From contig JAJPKG010000245.1 of the NCBI GenBank assembly GCA_021323815.1, positions 1 through 14,273 of the forward strand: a DNA stretch of 14,273 nucleotides. Direction: 5' to 3'. Source of the stretch: Pseudomonadota bacterium. Its GTDB lineage: Bacteria; Chloroflexota; Ktedonobacteria; Ktedonobacterales; JACDGC01. The translations under genes were made by a program, and so were the position numbers. The notes below the pieces were generated by a model, which was not told the origin of the DNA, made no database searches, and was given only the letters and a program-made list of their open reading frames with translations. This document shows, piece by piece, positions 6,965-12,711 of the stretch; the stretch's first letter is position 1; each line of letters starts with the position of its first letter.

Positions 6965-7375
6965 ATGGGAAAAACAAAGGCGCGCCGGAAAGCGCTGGAA
7001 AAGAAGCGCGGTACCACTGCAAACGATCCCTTCATTCCCGCGCGTAACGCCCGCCCGTTTGCATCTGGCTTAGAGGCAACGAAGATGTCAACACCCACAC
7101 TCTCCACGGGGTCAGCAACAACCAATTCACGAGGCTTGCACCATCGCTGGCGCATTGCCATGCCCATCGCGCTGATCGTCATCTGCCTGTTGGGCCTTAT
7201 GGCACCTGAAAGCCTGGCTGAACTGGTAGCCTCGATTCCTTTGCCGTTATTACCAGGGCTGGCGTCGCTGCTCCGTAACGGGTATCTGTTCCTCTTTATC
7301 ATGGGAGTAGGAGTATTCTGGCTGCTTCGCCTCATTCGCGTGGAACGAGCTGGGTCACAAGCGATTGCGGATTGA
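6965..7375 (+). CDS. small two-helix membrane protein with basic N-terminus, unknown function
   Basis: The gene encodes 136 residues from ATG 6965, preceded by GAGGA at 6955-6959; a TTG four codons earlier overlaps that site and is less likely. The first ~16 residues are strongly basic (KTKARRKALEKKRG), and residues 20-60 are polar and probably disordered. TM1 is ~63-82 (RIAMPIALIVICLLGLMAPE) and TM2 ~105-124 (NGYLFLFIMGVGVFWLLRLI), joined by a hydrophobic PLPLLPG turn. Positive charges before TM1 and after TM2 suggest both ends are cytosolic. I recognise no family. It probably shares a transcript with the RHH-like gene 26 bases upstream and ends just before a hairpin at 7386-7428. Confidence 0.62.
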   Translation: MGKTKARRKALEKKRGTTANDPFIPARNARPFASGLEATKMSTPTLSTGSATTNSRGLHHRWRIAMPIALIVICLLGLMAPESLAELVASIPLPLLPGLASLLRNGYLFLFIMGVGVFWLLRLIRVERAGSQAIAD

Positions 7376-7385
7376 AATTATGGCA

Positions 7386-7428
7386 AAGGCCGCGAAAGCT
7401 CCGTCTTCGTTGGAACTTTCGTGGCCTT
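7386..7428. terminator. hairpin between convergent genes, possible bidirectional terminator
   Basis: AAGGCCGCGAAAG (7386-7398) pairs with CTTTCGTGGCCTT (7416-7428) over 13 positions with a single G-U pair on the plus strand, and three more pairs (TCC/GGA) lie inside after one mismatch, leaving a 9-base loop. The position, between two convergent gene ends, suits a terminator, but neither strand has a proper T-run after the stem. Confidence 0.5.
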
Positions 7429-7471
7429 CCTGGCGAAACCGCTTCTTATGATCTGGCAGCAAAAACTGAGG

Positions 7472-8632
7472 TTATTCCTCATGCCTCCCGCCCAGCGCAT
7501 CTTCCGGCAGCGCCACTGTGGCTGTAGCTGCACTTGTATTGATTGTGGGCAGATCATCGTAGCGATTAAAGCGGTAAATCGCGGTGGAAATCGCCCAACT
7601 CAGCAAGAAGATGCCGATGATGCTGCCGCCGATGACCTCGAAGTTGTTGATCGGCTGGTTGAAAATCGTTACCGATCCACCATTCAGATTGTTGATCATA
7701 TCCCAGAATCCACCGCTCAGATTCAGCTGGCCCTGGATGATGCTCAGCGTCTCTAGCGCGCCGACCAGAAAAGCAACAATGACCGAGACGGTGGTGATGG
7801 ACATATTGTAAAACAGCTTGCGAATCGGTTTGACAAAGGCCCAACCGTAAGCCCCCAACATCAAGACGCCGTCGGTGGTGTCGGCCAGGGTCATGCCTGC
7901 GGTGAAGAGGATGGGCAGGAGCAGCACGACGTAGAACGGGACATGCTGGGTGGCAAAACTGCCGGATGCGGCGAGCAAGCCGACCTCAGTGGCGGTGTCA
8001 AAGCCCAACCCGAACAAAAACCCGATCGGGTACATCTTCCATGATGTGTCCACCGACTTAAACAGTCCGCGGAAGATGCGCGCGAAGAAGCCGCGCTGAT
8101 TCAGATAGGCGTCTACCTCGGCTTCATCATATGCTCCAGTTTTGGTCACCTTGCGGAAAGTGCGCACGATCTCGACCAAAATGATCAAGTTCATGACCGC
8201 AATGGCAAAGAGGAACAATGCTGAGACCAGGGTGCCTATGAGACCTCCGTATGTTTTGAGCGGGGAATTGTCGTTCGCCAGATTATTGGCGACGAAAGCA
8301 GAGCCGGCGGCAATGAGCGCCGCCATGATGAACACGACGGTGGAATGACCTAATGAGAAGAACAGCCCGACACCGACAGGTTTCTTATTTTCCTGCATGA
8401 GCTTGCGGGTGACGTTATCAATCGCCGAAATATGATCGGCATCCACCGCGTGGCGCAAGCCAAACCCATAGGCGGTGATGGCAAACAGCAACAATGTCGG
8501 ATAGCGAATGCCCGCAAGGAGCGTCAGAATCCACACGACGACATTGATGCTGACGAGGACGCCGTAAATGCCAAGAACTTTGTTGCGCAGGCCGGGCGTA
8601 CTATCCGAGAGCACGCGACGCAGGGCGAGCAT
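7472..8632 (-). CDS. NiCoT-family nickel/cobalt transporter (HoxN/NixA type)
   Basis: The gene encodes 386 residues from ATG 8632, with AGGAGG (8643-8638) five bases upstream. It carries all the family signatures: RHAVDADHI (60-68, the H-x4-D-H metal motif), LGHSTVVF (94-101), LGFDTATEV (209-217) and GMTLADTTDG (246-255), in a protein with about eight membrane helices and a charged cytosolic loop (~155-200). Members are secondary transporters that bring Ni2+ and/or Co2+ across the cytoplasmic membrane with high affinity. The preference cannot be read from the sequence. Length is slightly above the usual 330-370 because of a polar C-terminal tail (DDLPTINTSAATATVALPED). It stands alone, with no urease, hydrogenase or cobalamin genes in the window. 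Palindromes over its promoter suggest metal-responsive repression. Confidence 0.95.
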   Translation of the reverse strand: MLALRRVLSDSTPGLRNKVLGIYGVLVSINVVVWILTLLAGIRYPTLLLFAITAYGFGLRHAVDADHISAIDNVTRKLMQENKKPVGVGLFFSLGHSTVVFIMAALIAAGSAFVANNLANDNSPLKTYGGLIGTLVSALFLFAIAVMNLIILVEIVRTFRKVTKTGAYDEAEVDAYLNQRGFFARIFRGLFKSVDTSWKMYPIGFLFGLGFDTATEVGLLAASGSFATQHVPFYVVLLLPILFTAGMTLADTTDGVLMLGAYGWAFVKPIRKLFYNMSITTVSVIVAFLVGALETLSIIQGQLNLSGGFWDMINNLNGGSVTIFNQPINNFEVIGGSIIGIFLLSWAISTAIYRFNRYDDLPTINTSAATATVALPEDALGGRHEE

Positions 8633-8670
8633 GGGAACCTCCTGGGTTCGTGAAGCGAGATAACGACTTC

Positions 8671-8687
8671 ATGCCGTGCACAGGCAT
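8671..8687 (-). repeat. small hairpin in the NiCoT leader
   Basis: ATGCC (8671-8675) pairs with GGCAT (8683-8687) around GTGCACA. It lies in the predicted ~65-base 5' leader between the promoter and the AGGAGG ribosome site. The stem is short and may be incidental. Confidence 0.3.
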
Positions 8688-8692
8688 TCCAA

Positions 8693-8712
8693 CTAGACTA
8701 TGCATAGTATAG
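8693..8712. promoter_or_regulatory. 20-bp near-perfect palindrome over the NiCoT -10 region (operator candidate)
   Basis: The dyad has half-sites CTAGACTATG and CATAGTATAG with a perfect 12-bp core ACTATGCATAGT (8697-8708) and one mismatched pair. It covers the predicted -10 (8706-8711) and start site of the NiCoT gene, an ideal repressor position. Confidence 0.55.
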
Positions 8713-8736
8713 CGTCAACATGTGCATCTGGATCAA
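8706..8736 (-). promoter_or_regulatory. candidate NiCoT promoter with long spacer
   Basis: On the minus strand TTGATC (8736-8731) is followed by a 19-base spacer and TATACT (8711-8706), four and five matches of six. A second -35 candidate, TTGACG (8718-8713), lies too close to this -10 and would need a poor downstream hexamer. Transcription would begin near 8699. Confidence 0.4.
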
Positions 8737-8742
8737 GATGCA
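8723..8742. promoter_or_regulatory. second 20-bp palindrome over the NiCoT -35 region (operator candidate)
   Basis: TGCATCT (8723-8729) and AGATGCA (8736-8742) flank a central GATC that shares the same centre, so 18 of 20 positions obey the dyad. Its centre (8732.5) is 30 bp from that of the dyad at 8693-8712, and it covers the predicted -35. Confidence 0.5.
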
Positions 8743-8758
8743 TCTCATGGCTTTTCCT

Positions 8759-8778
8759 ATCTGCGAATAGTTGCAGAT
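8759..8778. repeat. third inverted repeat in the divergent region
   Basis: ATCTGC (8759-8764) and GCAGAT (8773-8778) form a perfect 6-bp inverted repeat with an 8-base gap. It lies 36 bp beyond the dyad at 8723-8742, towards the coiled-coil membrane gene. Confidence 0.35.
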
Positions 8779-8860
8779 GTGAAGAAAGTCTATCGTACCC
8801 CTCGCCTAAATCATCTTCTGAATACGGTACACGTGAACGGCAGAGGAGGATCACAAGCTG

Positions 8861-9256
8861 ATGAGCACGTCACCGATGAACGATGCGCGCTATGCCACGC
8901 AAGCGCTGGCGCGCCTCACCGACGAAGTGGATCGCCTCAGTGGCAAAATCGACAAGCTCGGCGAACTGATGGCAACCAAGAGCGATCTGGCGCGCTACGT
9001 TCCCCGCGAAACGGTGGAAGCGCGCCTGGGCGACTTTGAGCGGCGCATGGGCGATCTGCAAGCGCATGTCGAAGCCCACGACACCCAGCTTGGGGGATTG
9101 CTGCGCGAGAGCATGGCGCGCGAGGTCCGCTGGGATTGGCGCGTCATCGGCGGCTTGGGCTGCCTGCTCACGTTCGTCTTCAGCCTGCTGGGAACCATCC
9201 TCAGTGGCACCATCGTCGGTGTCACGGTCTGGACGGTGACACACGGACTGCATTAG
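8861..9256 (+). CDS. coiled-coil protein with C-terminal membrane anchor, unknown (XhlA/phage-like style)
   Basis: The gene encodes 131 residues from ATG 8861, with AGGAGG at 8844-8849, eleven bases upstream; an ATG at 8876 is the alternative. Residues ~10-90 are heptad-like and predicted coiled coil (ALARLTDEVDRLSGKIDKLG, then ARLGDFERRMGDLQAHVEAH) broken by YVPRETVE. The C-terminus holds one long hydrophobic stretch (~96-126, VIGGLGCLLTFVFSLLGTIL and onward), probably a membrane hairpin or single helix. Coiled coil followed by a membrane anchor is the plan of XhlA-type phage lysis accessories, and 'YVPRE.' segments are familiar from small phage proteins, but this is resemblance only. It could equally be a cell-envelope scaffold. 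It is transcribed away from the NiCoT gene. Confidence 0.7.
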   Translation: MSTSPMNDARYATQALARLTDEVDRLSGKIDKLGELMATKSDLARYVPRETVEARLGDFERRMGDLQAHVEAHDTQLGGLLRESMAREVRWDWRVIGGLGCLLTFVFSLLGTILSGTIVGVTVWTVTHGLH

Positions 9257-9292
9257 ATGCCGCCGGCCCTTTTCGCCGCATCCATTTCCTGC

Positions 9293-9321
9293 TTGCAGGA
9301 TGCATGCCTCGGCGGTAGAAT
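9293..9321 (+). promoter_or_regulatory. candidate promoter for the six-helix membrane protein
   Basis: TTGCAG (9293-9298), a 17-base spacer and TAGAAT (9316-9321) match three and five of six consensus bases at the ideal distance. The start would be near 9328, about 50 bases before ATG 9379. Confidence 0.45.
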
Positions 9322-9322
9322 A

Positions 9323-9348
9323 GGCGCAATGCATGCGCGCGATGCGCC
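9323..9348. repeat. inverted repeat at the predicted start of the membrane-protein transcript
   Basis: GGCGCA (9323-9328) pairs with TGCGCC (9343-9348) around ATGCATGCGCGCGA. It spans the predicted transcription start, so it could be an operator or a 5' leader hairpin. Confidence 0.33.
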
Positions 9349-9378
9349 ATCATGAACAAGCTAAGGGATGGATATTGC

Positions 9379-10068
9379 ATGTCACGTTCGCTTCCGCAAG
9401 CCGGCGCTGTTCTGTTTATCGCCGCCGGGATTTTCGTTGCCGCCGTCAGTTGGGAATCCTTTCAAGCTATCAAACACAGCACAACGGCAGATTTCACCAC
9501 AGAGATGACCTTTGCCGTTGTGTATGCCGTCACGACTGCTCTTGGTTTTATGGCTTTAACGCAGCAGGCGCGTGCAGAAAGGCATTGGCTGGGCTGGCTT
9601 GGCGTTGCCCTGACGGTGCTTGGCTCGCTGGCGCGCGTCATCGTTGATTGGACGGAATTGACTTCCAACGGTAGCGCTCTCAGCATTGAGCGCTCCCCCG
9701 CTCTCATGTTACTCGCGCTATTCTTTACGCCTGTCTTCGCGCTGGGACTGGTCTTTTGGGCGATGGATCTGCCCAACACCGCCAAACCCCCGCTGTTCCA
9801 GAAAGCCATGATGGGCGCTTTGGCACTGCTAACACCTTTTTATTCCGCGGCGGCTCAGTCTCAGCAACTCATCTTCCACAGCACCAACCTGTCCTTTCTG
9901 CTCATTCTGTTCGGCATTATCAATACCTTGCTCTGGTTCGGTCTGGCCGCGAGCATTTTGCTGGATCAAACGCAGGCATCATCCAGCAGATCCGCGCCTG
10001 AAACACCCGCGTCGCCCAATTCCTCGTTCGTTATGACCATCTCTCCGATTCCGCCAGCAGAACAATAG
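9379..10068 (+). CDS. six-helix integral membrane protein, unknown function
   Basis: The gene encodes 229 residues from ATG 9379, chosen because AAGGG (9363-9367) lies 11 bases upstream; an in-frame ATG at 9352 has no ribosome site. Hydrophobic segments lie near residues 8-26, 43-62, 71-90, 107-130, 141-158 and 170-195, giving about six helices. A polar Ser/Pro-rich tail (QASSSRSAPETPASPNSS) follows. Short loops with few charges (one RAERH, one DWTEL) resemble small DUF-type membrane proteins of Chloroflexota, but I recognise no family and no catalytic motif. It is a single-gene unit with its own promoter candidate and a strong terminator downstream. Confidence 0.68.
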   Translation: MSRSLPQAGAVLFIAAGIFVAAVSWESFQAIKHSTTADFTTEMTFAVVYAVTTALGFMALTQQARAERHWLGWLGVALTVLGSLARVIVDWTELTSNGSALSIERSPALMLLALFFTPVFALGLVFWAMDLPNTAKPPLFQKAMMGALALLTPFYSAAAQSQQLIFHSTNLSFLLILFGIINTLLWFGLAASILLDQTQASSSRSAPETPASPNSSFVMTISPIPPAEQ

Positions 10069-10102
10069 ACAGCGACACGCTTCACCCATGCAGCTAAAGC
10101 GC

Positions 10103-10143
10103 AACGGCCCGGATCTTCACATGAGATCCGGGCCGTTTTCGTT
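10103..10143 (+). terminator. strong intrinsic terminator
   Basis: AACGGCCCGGATCT (10103-10116) pairs perfectly with AGATCCGGGCCGTT (10124-10137) around a 7-base loop, 14 pairs, then TTCGTTT completes a T-rich tail on the plus strand. It ends the membrane-protein gene. On the minus strand the stem could also stop the KimA-family transcript ending at 10159, though the T-tail there is poor. Confidence 0.88.
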
Positions 10144-10158
10144 TGCGCAGCCGTGTTG

Positions 10159-12441
10159 CTATTGATCATCCGTGCGATAGGGCACGTTGGTCGTAGCAAC
10201 ATATGGACGGCTGAGCAGCGCCAGTTTCAGCCACAACGCCGTCTGGTTATGCAGGATGTTGTCCCAGGGGTGATTCGGCACGAATTCCGGCAACACCACC
10301 GTGATTTGATCTTTCGGGTGTTCCTTGTGGAAGGTGTCGATATATTTCAAGATCGGTCCCGCCAGCATGCGATAGGGCGACTTGATCAGCACCAGTTGCG
10401 CGCCCGGCTTGAGATAGGTGGTTTTGTCGGCATGCTCATAGACCGTGCTGACATCCACCTCATCAGGCATGGGACCGCCGGTCAGATAGGTGGATTTCAC
10501 CCGATTCCATTCCCGGCGAATCTGTTCTGATTCCTCGTCATCCAACGCCACGTTGACCGCCATCACATAGGGCGTGAGGGAGCGCGCATAGGCCAGGCCG
10601 CGTATCGCCAGCTTGTTGAGCGAGGCAATCGGCACGATCATCACGTGACGCAACTGACTCGACTTCGTTTCCGGCATCTGCTGGACGGCTTCGGCCACTT
10701 TGTTATAGTGATGTTTGACGCTCTTGAACATGAGGATCAGGAGCGGCACCAGCAGCAAGATCACCCATGCGCCGCGTGGCGTCTTTGAGATGACGATGAT
10801 GAGCGTCACAATGCCGGTGGCGATGGCACCGATGGTGCTGATGACCGCGCCAAACTGCCATCCCGGCTCCTTTTCCGTGATCCATTTGCCCACCATGCCC
10901 GACTGCGACAGGGTGAAGGCGGTGAAGACGCCCAGCGCGTAGAGATTGATCAGCGCGTCGGTGTTGCCGCCGAACACCACCAGCAACAGCGATGATAAGA
11001 CACCCAGCACCAAGATGCCGGTGTTGAAGGCCAGCCGCCCGCCGCGCAATTTGAAGGCATGCGGCATATAGCTGTCGCGGGCCAAAATCGACGACAGACG
11101 CGGGAAGTCCGAGAATGAGGTGTTCGCCGCCAGCGTCAAGATCAAGGTTGTTGACAACTGAAACAGGTAGAAAAACCAGGAATGCCCGAACAAGATTCCC
11201 GCGATCTGCGACAGCACTGTCGGTTGGCTGCCAACATAGGCGAGAATGCCGAAGCGCCACGTCAGGTATGTTGTGCCGCCATACATAATGCCCAGCAATG
11301 AGGCCATGATGATGAGCGTCGTCGCGGCATTCTTGGACTGGTCACGCGGGGTGTTGCCGCGAAAGACCGGCACGCCGTCGGCAATGGCCTCGGTGCCCGT
11401 CATGGCCGAACAGCCGGAAGCGAACGCCGTCAAGATCAGGAACAGCCCCAGCTTATCGGTCTGGGGGAACTGTTGCGCACCCTTGACGATATAGGGGGGA
11501 TCGGGATGCATGAGGCCGCCGTGCGTGACGGCATGCAGCAGCCCCACCAGGATCACGAACAGATAGCTGCCGACAAACAGATAGGTCGGCACGGCAAAGA
11601 TGGCCCCCGATTCGCGCACGCCGCGCAGGTTAATAATGACAATGGTGGCGATGAAGGCGACGCCGATGAGGACGCGCCACGAAAACAGCGCTGGCACCGC
11701 CGATGTCACCGCGTCTACGCCTGCCGAGACCGAGACCGAGACGGTCAGGATATAGTCCAGCAGCAGCGCGGCAGCGGCGATCAGGCCGGGGATCTCCCCC
11801 AGGTGATGGCTCGCCACAATGTACGATCCGCCGCCCGTTGGGTAGTGCATGATCGTCTGGCGATACGAGAAGGCGACGATCGCCAGCAGCACAATAATGG
11901 CCAGGCCAATGCCCAGATTGATGCTGGAATAGGCCGCGCCCGCTGTCAGCAAAATGGCCAACGAAGCTTCCGTGCCATAAGCAACCGAGCTGAGCGCGTC
12001 GGAAGACAGCAGCGCCAGGGCTTTCGCTTTACCAATGCGCTCATGGATGGCCCGCTCGGATGGAATCGGGCTGCCAATCAGCGCGTGTTTGATCTGCGTG
12101 AAGAGGCCGCCGCGTGGCAGATCGGCAACGGTAGCCTGCGGCTCATCCGGGTTCCCTGGCTCGCGGCTGCGTTTAGGGGAATAGTGGATGCGATAATAGC
12201 CGTGTCCGGGGTGCTGCGGATCGGGAATCCATTCTTTGTGAAGGGTATGTCCGTTGCTGTCGCCTTGCACGCTGGCGAGCGTGAGCGCGTCCGCTTCGCG
12301 ATAGCGTCGCTCTGCTGCCTGGTCTTCGGAATTCGTCATGATATCATCAGCCTGAGGCGTTTGCCCGATCTGGCGTAATACGTCTTGTTGTTCTTCATGG
12401 GATGCGTCATTCCCATTTGTATGGTGGCGTTGTTTATCCAC
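10159..12441 (-). CDS. kimA: KimA-family potassium importer (APC superfamily) with N-terminal extension
   Basis: I place the start at GTG 12441 (760 residues), which has AAAGG seven bases upstream and lies ~48 bases below a promoter candidate. An in-frame ATG at 12570 would lie upstream of that promoter. The core matches Bacillus KimA (formerly YdaO): KALALLSSDALSSVAYGTEA, YPTGGGSYIVAS, SGCSAMTGTEAIAD, LAANTSFSDFPRL and the C-terminal ILHNQTALWLKLALLSRP. The residues I recall as lining the potassium site in KimA (Asp36, Tyr43, Thr230) correspond here to D148, Y155 and probably T348. About 12 membrane helices (141-575) precede a cytosolic domain (~590-760). Function: proton-coupled K+ uptake, inhibited by c-di-AMP in firmicutes. 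A hydrophilic extension of ~120 residues before the core is absent from the 607-residue Bacillus protein. No ydaO riboswitch fits upstream. Confidence 0.9.
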   Translation of the reverse strand: MDKQRHHTNGNDASHEEQQDVLRQIGQTPQADDIMTNSEDQAAERRYREADALTLASVQGDSNGHTLHKEWIPDPQHPGHGYYRIHYSPKRSREPGNPDEPQATVADLPRGGLFTQIKHALIGSPIPSERAIHERIGKAKALALLSSDALSSVAYGTEASLAILLTAGAAYSSINLGIGLAIIVLLAIVAFSYRQTIMHYPTGGGSYIVASHHLGEIPGLIAAAALLLDYILTVSVSVSAGVDAVTSAVPALFSWRVLIGVAFIATIVIINLRGVRESGAIFAVPTYLFVGSYLFVILVGLLHAVTHGGLMHPDPPYIVKGAQQFPQTDKLGLFLILTAFASGCSAMTGTEAIADGVPVFRGNTPRDQSKNAATTLIIMASLLGIMYGGTTYLTWRFGILAYVGSQPTVLSQIAGILFGHSWFFYLFQLSTTLILTLAANTSFSDFPRLSSILARDSYMPHAFKLRGGRLAFNTGILVLGVLSSLLLVVFGGNTDALINLYALGVFTAFTLSQSGMVGKWITEKEPGWQFGAVISTIGAIATGIVTLIIVISKTPRGAWVILLLVPLLILMFKSVKHHYNKVAEAVQQMPETKSSQLRHVMIVPIASLNKLAIRGLAYARSLTPYVMAVNVALDDEESEQIRREWNRVKSTYLTGGPMPDEVDVSTVYEHADKTTYLKPGAQLVLIKSPYRMLAGPILKYIDTFHKEHPKDQITVVLPEFVPNHPWDNILHNQTALWLKLALLSRPYVATTNVPYRTDDQ

Positions 12442-12495
12442 TGTTATGCCTTTGTGCGCTGGATTATGGGTATGGTTTGCATCGTTTTTACTCTC

Positions 12496-12524
12496 GTTGT
12501 AGCACATTCGCGCTCTGATGTCCA
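12496..12524 (-). promoter_or_regulatory. candidate promoter for the KimA-family gene
   Basis: TGGACA (12524-12519), a 17-base spacer and TACAAC (12501-12496) match five and four of six consensus bases. Transcription near 12489 would favour the GTG 12441 start over the ATG at 12570. Confidence 0.42.
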
Positions 12525-12586
12525 ACCTTGCCGGCTTTATCCAGCCTTTTGTCGGCATCGCCGCTGCCACATGTCCTGAACGTGAA

Positions 12587-12652
12587 CTACCTCATACTCT
12601 TGAAGATACCAGCGTCCAAAAAGCCCCCCGGTGCGTTTCTTTATTGAGGTAG
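12587..12652. repeat. 8-bp inverted repeat in the kimA-pbp divergent region
   Basis: CTACCTCA (12587-12594) and TGAGGTAG (12645-12652) are perfect complements 50 bases apart. They sit between the two divergent genes and could be paired regulator sites; a chance match is also possible. No convincing promoter for the transpeptidase gene was found here. Confidence 0.3.
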
Positions 12653-12711
12653 GGAGAGAATGCATTATTCCTGCCGGTTTGGCGACTGTTTGCCCTGGAT
12701 GGAGGTCTCAT

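Noticed and set aside
8633..8860. Cobalamin or NiCo riboswitch upstream of the NiCoT transporter
   Set aside because: The predicted leader is only ~65 bases, too short for either class, and I see no matching conserved core; paired DNA palindromes explain the region better.
4979..9256. A prophage spanning the tail-hub-like and coiled-coil genes
   Set aside because: No integrase, terminase, capsid, portal, tape-measure or att-like repeat is present, and a metal transporter lies between them on the opposite strand.
11473..12378. A 301-codon plus-strand frame opposite the KimA-family gene
   Set aside because: The minus strand encodes strongly recognisable KimA sequence; the plus-strand product is rich in Arg/Gln/Asp without any motif and has no ribosome site.
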